Shown here in pieces: positions 15,756 through 24,449 of a stretch of DNA of 64,000 nt. The DNA is taken from the NCBI RefSeq assembly GCF_000375545.1, contig NZ_AQXF01000001.1, positions 298,893 through 362,892 of the forward strand, read 5' to 3'. The translations under genes were made by a program, and so were the position numbers. The notes below the pieces were generated by a model. That model had not been told where the DNA came from and made no database searches. It was given only the letters and a program-made list of their open reading frames with translations. This DNA comes from Kordiimonas gwangyangensis DSM 19435 = JCM 12864 (lineage in GTDB: Bacteria; Pseudomonadota; Alphaproteobacteria; Sphingomonadales; Kordiimonadaceae). The stretch's first letter is position 1, and each line of letters opens with the position of its first letter.

Positions 15756-17159
15756 TTAATCTGCCTTGTTTTCCCCATCGGTTTTTTCGGCTTTACCGGC
15801 TTCTGCCTCAGCCAAAATGGCCTCGTCAGTTTCCAGCTCACCTTCCTCATAGTTTGGTGGCACGACCGCGATTTTCGGTAGCGGTCCGTCTGTCTTGAAG
15901 TGGACAACCCGTTGCGGGTACGGGAATTCGATGCCCTCTTCGTGGAACTTGTCCCAGATATGCAGCATCACGTCGCTCGCGATGTTGGAGACCCCGTTTT
16001 GCGGGTCCTCGATCCACATGCGCAGCTCAAGGTCTACACCATCTGCACCAAAATTCTTGAGCAGTGTGCGCGGCTCCGGGCTCGACAGTACCCTGCTCTC
16101 CTCACCCGCGGCCTCCACCATCAGTTCCATCGCGCGGCGGATATCACTTTCATAAGACACCTGCACCGGAATGCGGCGGCGCACCAGCCGGTGGCTGTGC
16201 GACCAGTTGATCACGGGCTGGGTGATCATATCCTCGTTCGGGATCAGGAACTCCGTCCCGTCGCGGGTGATGACGCTGGTGTAGCGCGCGGCAAGGCGGT
16301 TGATGGTACCGTAAGTGCCCTGTGTCTCGATCACGTCACCGGGTTTGATAGACCGGTCCATGAGGAGGATAATGCCGGAGATAAAATTCCCCACCACCTT
16401 CTGGAGACCAAAACCGATACCAACACCAAGCGCACCACCGAAGACCGCCAGGGCGGTGAGGTCAATGCCCGTGGCGTTGAGGGCGGTGAGGAACGCGATG
16501 GATACCAGAAGAATCTTACCAGATTTGGTCACCAGCACCCGCGCGCTCGGCGGCAGGGTGGAGAAATTGACAATCTGCTTCTCCATCAGGCTCGAGATCG
16601 CGAGCGCAGCCCACAGAAGCACCCCGAAGGTAACAATGCCCTGGAAGACATCCAGCACACTGACCGACGAATCGCCCAGCGGCAGGTGTGCGCCCTCAAG
16701 CACGGTCAGGATCGGGTCCAGAAGGCCGATTATGTTAAGGGCCGCAAGCGTCCAGGCGATGCCCGCAATCAGCCGCGCCAACTCCCGGTTCGCGATGATA
16801 CTGACCGCAAGGCGGATCACCAGCCATGCGGAAAACAGGCTTGTCGCGATCGAGAGGATATAGGGCCGGCCAAGAAGTGGCTCCACAATCAGCATAGCGG
16901 TCCACACCAGCATGATCGTCATCGCGGTCGACAGAATCGACAGCAGGAAACGGTCACTGAATTTGCGGATAAACGGCTTGTCGCCAAATGCCTTCAGAAG
17001 GCCTTTGAGGATTTTGGAGCACGCGAAGCGCGACGCAAAATAGGCGACGATGACAATGCCAAGCTCAATAAGCCGGAGAGGCGCAAGCAGGTTGGCTTGA
17101 AGCCAGACCCAGACCTCATTCCCGAAAGCCAGCAGTTTCGCCTGAAGTTCCTCTTCCAT
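15756..17159 (-). CDS. Mechanosensitive ion channel, MscS family
   Basis: A 467-residue small-conductance mechanosensitive channel. Several N-terminal membrane helices precede the pore-lining TM3, visible as GGALGVGIGFGLQKVVGNF, followed by the beta domain SGIILLMDRSIKPGDVIE and YGTINRLAARYTSVITRDG. The C-terminal alpha/beta domain ends FPYPQRVVHF, then a K/E/D-rich tail (residues about 430-467) follows. It releases solutes on osmotic downshock. The N-terminal region is longer than in E. coli MscS, which suggests extra sensor helices. It stands 9 bases downstream of tadA on the same strand. Confidence 0.88.
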   Translation of the reverse strand: MEEELQAKLLAFGNEVWVWLQANLLAPLRLIELGIVIVAYFASRFACSKILKGLLKAFGDKPFIRKFSDRFLLSILSTAMTIMLVWTAMLIVEPLLGRPYILSIATSLFSAWLVIRLAVSIIANRELARLIAGIAWTLAALNIIGLLDPILTVLEGAHLPLGDSSVSVLDVFQGIVTFGVLLWAALAISSLMEKQIVNFSTLPPSARVLVTKSGKILLVSIAFLTALNATGIDLTALAVFGGALGVGIGFGLQKVVGNFISGIILLMDRSIKPGDVIETQGTYGTINRLAARYTSVITRDGTEFLIPNEDMITQPVINWSHSHRLVRRRIPVQVSYESDIRRAMELMVEAAGEESRVLSSPEPRTLLKNFGADGVDLELRMWIEDPQNGVSNIASDVMLHIWDKFHEEGIEFPYPQRVVHFKTDGPLPKIAVVPPNYEEGELETDEAILAEAEAGKAEKTDGENKAD

Positions 17160-17168
17160 ATGAGTAGC

Positions 17169-17621
17169 TTAGCGTCGCTTGCGGAAAAAGTCTCTAAGCA
17201 ATTGTGCGGCTTCTGCTTCACAGATGCCACCATAGATTTCCGGCCTGTGGTGCGTGGTGCTTTGGCTGAAAATACGGGCGCCAACGGTCACGCCGCCACC
17301 CTTGCTATCTTCCGCTCCAAAGTAAAGCCGCCGAAGCCGGGCAAAGGCAATCGCCTGTGCGCACATGGCGCACGGCTCGAGGGTTACGTAAATATCGCAG
17401 CCCTCAAGCCGCTCGGAACCGAACTTGCGCGCGGCTTCCCTGATCGCGATCAGTTCCGCGTGCCCGGTGGGGTCATGGGGCCCCACAACGCTGTTTCCAG
17501 CGGCCGCGAGCACCGCACCGTCCGGCCCGGTAATGACAGCACCAATAGGTACCTCACCACGCGCGGCGGCTTTACGGGCTTCATCAAGCGCCCGGTGCAT
17601 ATGCGGAAATTCATCAATCAT
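17169..17621 (-). CDS. tadA: tRNA adenosine(34) deaminase
   Basis: A 150-residue zinc deaminase that converts A34 to inosine in tRNA-Arg(ACG). The zinc ligands and catalytic glutamate are H54-A-E56 and C84-x2-C87 (TLEPCAMCAQA), followed by the family segment RRLYFGAEDSKGG. Length is typical. No good ribosome-binding site precedes the ATG, and the start lies 9 bases after the stop of the serine-hydrolase gene, so translation may depend on coupling. It is most probably essential, as in other bacteria. Confidence 0.93.
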   Translation of the reverse strand: MIDEFPHMHRALDEARKAAARGEVPIGAVITGPDGAVLAAAGNSVVGPHDPTGHAELIAIREAARKFGSERLEGCDIYVTLEPCAMCAQAIAFARLRRLYFGAEDSKGGGVTVGARIFSQSTTHHRPEIYGGICEAEAAQLLRDFFRKRR

Positions 17622-17630
17622 GCATGAGTG

Positions 17631-19163
17631 TTAGCGCGATTGTTCCTTTTCGCCAAGACATGCTGCATCGCCTGTGCGTTCAAAAGTGCCACCTTCCCAT
17701 TTGAAGGTGACCTTGCTGTCGGACGCGAGGGTCATCTCCACCTTCGACGGCTCGCCATAGGCGCGCTCCAGCATATAGCCTTTGCCCCCTGTGCCAGCGA
17801 GCAGTTCGGCGCTGAAACGCCCGGCTTTAAACACCAGCTTGCCGTCCGCGTCACACACCGTGGCAGCCCCATATGCGGGGGAGCTGTATTGCCCCGGCAG
17901 TGCGGCCCGTAGCGCGGCAGCCTCAGGGCGGGCGGCATCATGCAGGGCATCTTCGCGGATACGAGCGCGGAACTGCGCATAACGCACATGGCTCGCGACC
18001 CTGCCGTCAAGCCGGCGTTCGGCGTTCTTGTCAGCGTCCGCAAGACCGAGCACATAGTCGATTGCCTGTTGGCTTGCGTTCCAGCCGTAAGTCCAGCCAA
18101 ATGCGCGGGCACGGTTGATGGAAGCCACGGCCAGATTGTCATCGGGCAGGAACATCATGAAGATCATCATGCCGTCATAGGTGCCGCCATGATAGAAAAC
18201 CCGGTGCCCCGCATAGTCACAGTTTTGCCAGCCAAGGCCATAGCCGTCGCAGCTCATATCAGCATATTTTTTAGCCGGTTCGCGTTTGGCGTAGGCTGTT
18301 TGCGCTACCTCATAAATCTCGCCCTCAAGCACCGCGTGGGTCATGTTGGCCTGCAACCACCGCACCGCATCCGCACTGGAGATAAAGTGCCCGCCCGCCG
18401 GGTGCACAAGGTCGTCTGCCTTCGCGGGCGCTTCGGCCCAGCCAGCTTTATCAAGCGGGCTATAGTGGTAGCCGAGTGCTATTTCACCCTCAGGGATTTC
18501 ACTTGGCACATTGGTTGCCGTTGAAAGACCGAGCGGCATGTGGATATCACTCGCGAGCCAGCTTTGCCAGCTGCGGCCGGTCTTGCGCTCCAGCACCGCG
18601 GCGTAGATGAGGTAGCCAAGGTTGTCATAGGAAAAGCCCGGCTCTATCGGCACCGAATGCTGTTCCAGAATTGCTTCATAGTCGGCAACCGGCGTATCGC
18701 CCAAATAAGCCGTGCGCACCACAAGCGGATCGCACTCAAAACCGAAATTATGCGACAGCAACATACGCATGGTGATTTTGGATGCGTCTATGGGTGCTGG
18801 CAAATCAAGGCTCGGCCACTCGTCCTTCAGCGTCGCATCAAGGGACAGCACACCGTCTGCATCAAGTTTGGCTGCCAGAAGTCCCGTGAAGCTTTTGCTG
18901 ACGGAGGCGATATACAGCCGGTGATCCATGGTAAGGGCGTCACCCGAGCCCAAGACGCGTTCACCCTTGAGGCGGGAGTAGAGCACCTTCTCCCCATTCG
19001 CGACCACAAGGCTATAGCTTGGCGGCGCGAGAGGGCTTTCGTCCTGCGCGTCCATAAAGGCGTCAAGCGGTTTGGTGAAGTCGTCCGATGCGACTGAAAT
19101 ATGGGTGAAGGTCATAGCCGCCGCGAGCGCAAAAGCGCCGCGACGCAATAGCAAATGCGTCAT
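17631..19163 (-). CDS. Serine beta-lactamase-like hydrolase, exported
   Basis: A 510-residue exported serine hydrolase of the class C beta-lactamase/PBP4*/esterase superfamily. After a signal peptide (1-25, ISVAS) it shows SVSK at 87-90 (S87 nucleophile, K90), Y179-D-N181 as the YxN motif and H325-GG327 in place of KTG. About 130 extra C-terminal residues form a likely beta-rich domain seen in esterase/peptidase members. It may be a D-aminopeptidase, esterase or cell-wall enzyme; true antibiotic resistance is not implied. CGAGGA precedes the ATG, and an 18-bp BlaI-like palindrome lies 50 bases upstream. Confidence 0.84.
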   Translation of the reverse strand: MTHLLLRRGAFALAAAMTFTHISVASDDFTKPLDAFMDAQDESPLAPPSYSLVVANGEKVLYSRLKGERVLGSGDALTMDHRLYIASVSKSFTGLLAAKLDADGVLSLDATLKDEWPSLDLPAPIDASKITMRMLLSHNFGFECDPLVVRTAYLGDTPVADYEAILEQHSVPIEPGFSYDNLGYLIYAAVLERKTGRSWQSWLASDIHMPLGLSTATNVPSEIPEGEIALGYHYSPLDKAGWAEAPAKADDLVHPAGGHFISSADAVRWLQANMTHAVLEGEIYEVAQTAYAKREPAKKYADMSCDGYGLGWQNCDYAGHRVFYHGGTYDGMMIFMMFLPDDNLAVASINRARAFGWTYGWNASQQAIDYVLGLADADKNAERRLDGRVASHVRYAQFRARIREDALHDAARPEAAALRAALPGQYSSPAYGAATVCDADGKLVFKAGRFSAELLAGTGGKGYMLERAYGEPSKVEMTLASDSKVTFKWEGGTFERTGDAACLGEKEQSR

Positions 19164-19212
19164 AATCTGTATCCTCGTGTCGTAGCATTTAGTCCCCGTC
19201 TAACGCAGGGTC

Positions 19213-19230
19213 CTGCTACAATTGTAGTAG
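19213..19230. promoter_or_regulatory. BlaI/CopY-type operator palindrome
   Basis: CTGCTACAATTGTAGTAG is an 18-bp palindrome with one mismatched pair. Its centre, TACAATTGTA, fits the TACA-N2-TGTA core bound by BlaI/MecI/CopY repressors. It lies 50 bases upstream of the serine-hydrolase start codon and 101 bases upstream of the divergent pseudouridine synthase gene, so the hydrolase is the likely target. No blaI gene is visible in the window. Confidence 0.5.
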
Positions 19231-19330
19231 ATGGGTGTGAGGTCAAGGATTAATTGCCTCCTTGGTGGTTTCAGTTGCGCGGCTAGGGCCATGCGCCTAT
19301 TGTGCGCCGAAACAAGGAAAGCTAGCGGTC

Positions 19331-20527
19331 ATGAGCAACGATCAGGAACAAAAAGGCGAACGTATCGCGAAGGCACTTGCCCGCGCGGGCGTGGGTTCGC
19401 GCCGCGATGTGGAGCGCATGATCACCGAAGGCCGCGTATGGCTCGACGGCAAAAAGCTTGAGACACCGGCGGTGCTTGTGGAAAGCCTGCAGGGCATCAC
19501 CGTTGACGGCGAAGCCATTGGCGATGTCGCTGAAACCAAGCTTTGGCGCATGCATAAACGCCGCGGCACGCTGACCACACACAAGGACCCTGAAGGCCGC
19601 CGCACGGTCTTTGACCAGTTGCCGAACCATGTGGGCCGCGTGATTGCGGTTGGCCGCCTTGACATGAACACTGAAGGGCTGCTGCTGCTCACCAACGATG
19701 GTGAACTCGCGCGTTACCTGGAACTTCCCGCCAATGCCGTGCTGCGCCGCTACCGTGTACGCGTGCATGGTCGTGTGGATGAAACCGCGCTCAAGAAACT
19801 GGAAGACGGCCTGACAATTGACGGCACCCACTATGGCAGCATCGACGCCAAGCTTGAGAAGGTGCAAGGCACCAACGCGTGGCTGACGGTTGCGATCCGC
19901 GAAGGCAAGAACCGCGAAGTTCGTCGCGTGATGGAACATCTGGGCCTTGTGGTGAACCGGCTTATACGCACACATTACGGCCCCTTCTCGCTCGGTACGC
20001 TGAACGACGGTGCCGTGGCGCTTGTACCTGAAAAACAGCTCTATGAAGTGCTGGCTGATTTCTTCAAGGATGGCACACGCTCTGTCGCGGCCCCTGAGAA
20101 AAAACGAGACCCCAGCAAATGGGCCAAGGCCAAGGCACCCAAGAAGGTGAAGCTTGGTGGCAAGCGCAAACCGCGCGACCGGGATGAGGATGCGGGCAAA
20201 GCGCCGGCACGCACGGCACGCCGCGGCGCAAGTGCCGACCGCACAAGCACACCGCGCGGCGGCAAGCCTACCGATGGCCGTGGTCGTGACAGCCGCAGCA
20301 CCGAAGGACGCAAACCGACTGGCCGCACTGAAGGACGCCCAGAAGGCCGCGCAGGAGCAGGCCGCACATCGGAAACCCGCACACCCGATGCACGTAAAGC
20401 TTCGTCCGGCAAACCCGCGCGCCCAGCGGGTCGCCCAACCGGTCGGCCTGCAAACAATCGCCCGGAAGGCGCTGGCCGCGGCAGGCCCGCCGGTCGCCCG
20501 CAGGGGCCTAAAGGGCCGAAGAAATGA
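19331..20527 (+). CDS. rluB: Ribosomal large-subunit pseudouridine synthase, RluB-like
   Basis: A 398-residue RNA-modifying enzyme. An S4 RNA-binding domain (residues about 10-60, RIAKALARAGVGSRRDVERM) is followed by the RsuA/RluB catalytic domain with GRLDMNTEG (about 111-119, catalytic D) and EGKNREVRRVMEHLGLVVNRLIR. After about residue 250 comes a roughly 150-residue disordered tail rich in R, G, P, K and T with repeats such as GRTEGRPEGR. It pseudouridylates 23S rRNA. AAGGAAA precedes the ATG at 19331. The stop overlaps the rsmD start (ATGA), so the two rRNA-modification genes are coupled. Confidence 0.86.
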   Translation: MSNDQEQKGERIAKALARAGVGSRRDVERMITEGRVWLDGKKLETPAVLVESLQGITVDGEAIGDVAETKLWRMHKRRGTLTTHKDPEGRRTVFDQLPNHVGRVIAVGRLDMNTEGLLLLTNDGELARYLELPANAVLRRYRVRVHGRVDETALKKLEDGLTIDGTHYGSIDAKLEKVQGTNAWLTVAIREGKNREVRRVMEHLGLVVNRLIRTHYGPFSLGTLNDGAVALVPEKQLYEVLADFFKDGTRSVAAPEKKRDPSKWAKAKAPKKVKLGGKRKPRDRDEDAGKAPARTARRGASADRTSTPRGGKPTDGRGRDSRSTEGRKPTGRTEGRPEGRAGAGRTSETRTPDARKASSGKPARPAGRPTGRPANNRPEGAGRGRPAGRPQGPKGPKK

Positions 20528-21075
20528 CACGCATCATCGCCGGGCGGTTCAAGGGTCGGCGGCTTGACGTGCCGAAGGGGATGGATATCCGCCCCACGAC
20601 GGACCGCATGCGTGAACGCCTTTTCTCCATGCTGATGCACAGCCGCTACCCTGACATGCAGGGCGCTGTGGTGGCTGACCTTTTTGCCGGCACCGGCGCA
20701 CTGGGGCTTGAAGCCCTGTCCCGCGGCGCGGCGCAGGTAACCTTTGCCGAAAAAGCGCGTGCATCGCTCGAATGCCTCAAAGGCAATATCGCGACCTTGG
20801 GCGCCGCGGATGAAGTGACCATACTGCCCGCTGACGCCAGCAAGCTGCCGCACGCGCGGGAGCGCTGCGACGTCATTTTCATGGACCCGCCTTACCGCAT
20901 GGGTCTCGTGCGGCCGACGCTTGACGCAATCCTCGCCGGTGGCTGGCTTGCAGAAGACGGCGTGATCGTATGCGAGCTGGCGACAGACGACAAAACCGAG
21001 TTTCCGGAAAACCTGACCCTTGTTGACGAGCGCTCACAGGGCCAGCAACGGGTCGTCTTCCTGATGCAGTCCTGA
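20524..21075 (+). CDS. rsmD: 16S rRNA (guanine(966)-N2)-methyltransferase
   Basis: A 183-residue class-I SAM methyltransferase acting on G966 of 16S rRNA in the 30S subunit. The SAM-binding DLFAGTGALGLEALSRGA (52-69) and catalytic DPPY (121-124) are clear, and the N-terminal MTRIIAGRFKGRRLDVP with RPTTDRMRERLFSML is diagnostic for RsmD. It overlaps rluB by four bases. Downstream is a hairpin without a T tract, then a structured RNA candidate and a strong terminator at 21271. Confidence 0.94.
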   Translation: MTRIIAGRFKGRRLDVPKGMDIRPTTDRMRERLFSMLMHSRYPDMQGAVVADLFAGTGALGLEALSRGAAQVTFAEKARASLECLKGNIATLGAADEVTILPADASKLPHARERCDVIFMDPPYRMGLVRPTLDAILAGGWLAEDGVIVCELATDDKTEFPENLTLVDERSQGQQRVVFLMQS

Positions 21076-21082
21076 CCGGGCT

Positions 21083-21303
21083 GACCCTTTCGCCGAAGGG
21101 TCACCTATCCCGCAAACGTATATGAAGGGTGAGACGCCCTCGCCCAATCTGGAGGGTGGCTCATGCCGGGGCCGCTTGTTACCTGTCGTGTCCATTTCCG
21201 GTCGGCTGCCTCGGCGCACATTCTCGTTCACTGTCTTCGGTTTACCGAATGACGGAACAACCTCAACCTTCGGGCATGCACCTAAAGTGCATGCCCGTTT
21301 TTT
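21083..21303 (+). ncRNA. Candidate structured RNA downstream of rsmD
   Basis: The 344-base gap between rsmD and the TonB-receptor gene holds no convincing protein gene but several RNA-like stems. A 7-bp hairpin lies at 21083-21102 (GACCCTT / AAGGGTC). A long stem follows at 21129-21164, where GAGACGCCCTC pairs with GAGGGTGGCTC (one A-G mismatch, one wobble) around a 10-base loop. A perfect terminator ends the region at 21271-21303. It could be a processed 3' UTR of rsmD or an independent small RNA. I could not match it to 6S, SRP, tmRNA or RNase P RNA, and I see no convincing internal promoter. Confidence 0.3.
21271..21303 (+). terminator. Strong intrinsic terminator
   Basis: A perfect 11-bp stem (CGGGCATGCAC at 21271-21281, GTGCATGCCCG at 21287-21297) with a 5-base loop is followed by six T. 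It ends transcription running right from rsmD or from a small RNA in the gap. Confidence 0.88.
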
Positions 21304-21346
21304 ATATCACTTTTACAACCCAACCCCTTTGGATTAGCCCAAAAGA

Positions 21347-21372
21347 AAAGCCCCGGCCAAGGCCAGGGCTTT
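21347..21372 (-). terminator. Intrinsic terminator of the TonB-receptor gene
   Basis: A 12-bp stem with one mismatch (AAAGCCCCGGCC at 21347-21358, GGCCAGGGCTTT at 21361-21372) lies 47 bases after the receptor stop codon. Read on the minus strand it is followed by CTTTT, a usable T tract. Confidence 0.75.
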
Positions 21373-21419
21373 GAGAAGTTGGAACGGTCGCGGACGACCG
21401 TTCCCGATTTGATCGGTGA

Positions 21420-24407
21420 TTAGAACTTCACACGTGCGCCAACGAAGAAGCGGCGACCAAACACGTCATAGACGTCTGCTGCCGTATCCGTGCCGGTTAC
21501 GTTGAAGGTCGTGCCCGAGAGCAGGTTCGGCGCTTTGTTATCGAGCAGGTTGTCGATACCGCCGAACAGTTCTACGTGCTCACCCACGCGGTAAGTCGCG
21601 TTAAGGTCGAGGTAAACCTCTGCACCAACCGAGATGTCTTTCGGACCGAGGCCGAAGGCTGCCAGGAACTGGTCGTCTTCGTAGGACTTACCGAGGTAAG
21701 TACCGGTCAGGCCAACATCAAACGCGTCTTGCGAGTAGGTTACGTTGGCGGTGAAGCGGTGCTTCGGATCGCCGATTTCGCCAACAAACGGATCGCGGTC
21801 TGCACCCGGAACCGGGATGTCATAACCTTTGAAGTAGTTGGTGTAGACAACGCGGGAGTTCAGGGTACCGGCAAAGAGGTTCGTGGAGTGACGAACCGTG
21901 ATGTCGAGACCTTCGGTGAAGCGCAGACCTGCGTTCACGCTCGGCGCGTTGATCAGGTCGATCGAGCCGACGCTGTTCGTGGCGGTCGCTTGTGCACGAC
22001 GGGTGATCAGATCACAGAAGGACTGTTCGCCCTGACCGTAACACTGGTCGAGGATGAACTGACGCGGCGGTGCAACAATCGCATCTTCAATCTTGATACG
22101 GAAGTAGTCAGCCGTGATCGTGAAGTTGCGCAGGAAGTCGACGCTGTTCGGCGTGATCACAACACCAACCGTGTAACTGTCGGAAGTCTCTTCGAAGAGA
22201 TCCGGATTACCGCTGTTGAAGCCGCTGATGCCTTGGATGTCAGACTGGTTGATCGTGAAGACACCGTTCGCAGCGATGTTCGCTGCAACGCCCGCATCCG
22301 CACGGCAGTTGTCACCCGTTGCGCCACCACCCGTCGCACCGATACCGGCACACGGATCGGTCAGGCCAGACGGGAAGGTCTGGGACGGACCGGTGAACAG
22401 TTCACCGATGTTCGGAGCACGGACCGAACGAGCGTAGGTCGCACGGAACTTGATGTCTTCGATCGGCGACCAGTCAAGGCCTACGGAGTAGGTGTATACC
22501 GAACCAACCGTGGAGTAGTCGGAGATACGGCCTGCACCGCGCAGGTTCATGCTTTCGGCAAACGGAAGGTCAGCAAGGATCGGGATGTTAAGCTCTGCAT
22601 AAAGCTCTTTAACATCGAAGTCACCACGGGTATCCGGGATAGCGTTACCAGCGTTGAGACCAGCGTTCGTCAGTGCATCGTTGTTGGCCGAGCTCGACTC
22701 TTTGCGGTATTCACCGCCGATAGCGAGACCAAGCGGACCAGCCGGCAGGTCAAGGATCGCACCGGAGATGTTCGCGTTGATCACCTGTTGTGTGATGCGG
22801 GTCTCCAGCGTCTGGTCAGCTGCGATATAGGCAATCGCTTCTGGCGTGATCGCACCGTTGCCGAAAACGTTGATCGGCACACAACCCTGTGCACGGGCAT
22901 CAGCGCTGGCACAGATTACGTCGGTCGTGGAGCCGTTGTTGTTGGCGTCGTTCACGTCCCGGATGCCAGCGAGAGCGCTGGCGAAGTTCAGAACGTTAAC
23001 CTGGCCGTTCGACTGCTGCGATTCCGTGGTGCGGCCATATACGTAGCTCACATCCCAGTTGAATTTGTCGTCAAGCACAGTGCCTTCGAAGCCAACTGCG
23101 AAACGGAAGAAGTCGCGGTTGACGGAACCGTTACGGGTACCGAACTCAAGCAGGCGGCGTGCGAAGCTGATGTCGCGGAAGCCGTCGCCGTCGCTGTCAA
23201 CTGCGTCAGCAACAATCGCGTCCGGAACAAACGGGTTCACCATCATCACGCCGTCAACCATGCGCTCGATATTCACGAGGCCACCAGTTGCCGGGTGGAT
23301 ATCTTCTGAGCTCAGTGCAAACGGCTCGATTTCGCGCGAGGAACGGGTGTTGGCGTAGGTACCTTCAGCGAAGAACGTAACGTTGTCCGCCAGTTCATAG
23401 TGACCGCGGGTCGCGAAGAGGAAACGCTCAACCGGCACAGCGATCGTGCGGTAGTTCTGACGGTTGAAGCCGTCTGGGCCGATCTGCTCGCCCGCGAATT
23501 CGCCACAGGAAGCCGGTGCGGTACCGCCGTTTGTGCTGAAGCACGGACGCAGTTCACCATTCTGGCCATAGGTCCAGGTCTTGCCGGAACCGGTCGAGAA
23601 ACGGCCTTGCGTCGGGAAGCTGGAGAGGAACGGCTCGGACGGCGTACCAAAGTCAGCCGGATCACCGGTCAGGCGGAACAGGTCGAAATCGTCAAGCATG
23701 GTGTTATCACGCTCACGCGACAGTACACCCTGCTGGTCAGAGTAACCCAGGTGGAACATCATGTTACCTTTGCCGTCGGCGAAGTTGCCACCAGCGGTGA
23801 TGTTGGCCTGAATCTGCTCGTCGTCACCTTCTTCGGTGATGCCGTACTGGGCGCTTGCTTCGATACCTTCAAAGTCTTTCTTGAAGATAAAGTTCACAAC
23901 GCCGGCAACAGCGTCAGAACCATAGAGGGAGGAAGCACCACCGGTCAGCACGTCAACGCGTTCGATGAACTGCGTCGGGATCACGTTAAGGTCAACCGTG
24001 GCCGTACCCGGACGGCCCGCAACAACGCGGCGGCCGTTGAAGAGTACGAGCGTACGGTCGGAACCGAGGTCGCGAAGGTCAACCGTTGCAGCACCCGTAC
24101 CGGAGGTCAGGAACGCAGAGTTGGAACGGCTCAGGCCCGGAACACCGAACTGCGGGCTCTCGAGCAGGATTTCCTGTACGTTCGTCGCACCCGACTGACG
24201 AATATATTCGCCACCGATCACGTGAACCGGGGATACGGACGAAATGTCTGGGGAGACGATGCGGGAGCCGGTTACGACGACCTCTTCCAGCGTCTCGTCA
24301 GCCGCTGCATCCTGTGCAGCCGCAGCACCCGACAGAGCCAACGCCAGAGCAGCTGCAGTGCCACCCAGAAGCTGTGCCCGACGAGCATTTTTGGACAAGT
24401 TTTTCAC
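21420..24407 (-). CDS. TonB-dependent outer-membrane receptor
   Basis: A 995-residue TonB-dependent receptor. A long signal peptide (about 1-32, with LGGTAAALALALSGAAAAQ) leads to the TonB box region TLEEVVVTGSRI, then a plug domain (SGATNVQEILLESPQFG, VDLRDLGSDRTLVLFNGRRV, IPTQFIERVDVLTGGASSLYGSDAVAGVVNFI) and a 22-strand barrel ending in RFFVGARVKF. GTG at 24407 is chosen because AGGAGGAAAG stands 3 bases before it; an upstream in-frame ATG would add 14 residues without a binding site. Ligand unknown: the type is common for carbohydrate or organic uptake in oligotrophic alphaproteobacteria. An AT-rich regulatory region lies upstream. Confidence 0.92.
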   Translation of the reverse strand: MKNLSKNARRAQLLGGTAAALALALSGAAAAQDAAADETLEEVVVTGSRIVSPDISSVSPVHVIGGEYIRQSGATNVQEILLESPQFGVPGLSRSNSAFLTSGTGAATVDLRDLGSDRTLVLFNGRRVVAGRPGTATVDLNVIPTQFIERVDVLTGGASSLYGSDAVAGVVNFIFKKDFEGIEASAQYGITEEGDDEQIQANITAGGNFADGKGNMMFHLGYSDQQGVLSRERDNTMLDDFDLFRLTGDPADFGTPSEPFLSSFPTQGRFSTGSGKTWTYGQNGELRPCFSTNGGTAPASCGEFAGEQIGPDGFNRQNYRTIAVPVERFLFATRGHYELADNVTFFAEGTYANTRSSREIEPFALSSEDIHPATGGLVNIERMVDGVMMVNPFVPDAIVADAVDSDGDGFRDISFARRLLEFGTRNGSVNRDFFRFAVGFEGTVLDDKFNWDVSYVYGRTTESQQSNGQVNVLNFASALAGIRDVNDANNNGSTTDVICASADARAQGCVPINVFGNGAITPEAIAYIAADQTLETRITQQVINANISGAILDLPAGPLGLAIGGEYRKESSSANNDALTNAGLNAGNAIPDTRGDFDVKELYAELNIPILADLPFAESMNLRGAGRISDYSTVGSVYTYSVGLDWSPIEDIKFRATYARSVRAPNIGELFTGPSQTFPSGLTDPCAGIGATGGGATGDNCRADAGVAANIAANGVFTINQSDIQGISGFNSGNPDLFEETSDSYTVGVVITPNSVDFLRNFTITADYFRIKIEDAIVAPPRQFILDQCYGQGEQSFCDLITRRAQATATNSVGSIDLINAPSVNAGLRFTEGLDITVRHSTNLFAGTLNSRVVYTNYFKGYDIPVPGADRDPFVGEIGDPKHRFTANVTYSQDAFDVGLTGTYLGKSYEDDQFLAAFGLGPKDISVGAEVYLDLNATYRVGEHVELFGGIDNLLDNKAPNLLSGTTFNVTGTDTAADVYDVFGRRFFVGARVKF

Positions 24408-24410
24408 TAT

Positions 24411-24420
24411 CTTTCCTCCT
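24411..24420 (-). promoter_or_regulatory. Ribosome-binding site that fixes a GTG start
   Basis: AGGAGGAAAG on the minus strand, 3 bases before GTG at 24407, is the best Shine-Dalgarno match in the area and decides the receptor start in favour of GTG over the more distal ATG at 24449. Confidence 0.7.
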
Positions 24421-24449
24421 GATTTGATACTCCCCGAGGGGAGGTGCAT

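Noticed and set aside
15900-17627. Very long open frame on the plus strand opposite mscS and tadA
   Set aside because: It mirrors high-GC codon usage of two well-recognised genes, has no domain pattern and no ribosome-binding site; typical antisense shadow.
21083-21303. tmRNA, SRP RNA or RNase P RNA
   Set aside because: No GGTTCGAAT-type T loop, no GGTCAGGTCCGGAAGG-like SRP loop and no GAGGAAAGTCC RNase P motif found.
21576-23309. 577-codon plus-strand frame inside the TonB-receptor gene
   Set aside because: No recognisable domain and low-complexity composition; the receptor on the other strand shows full plug and barrel motifs.
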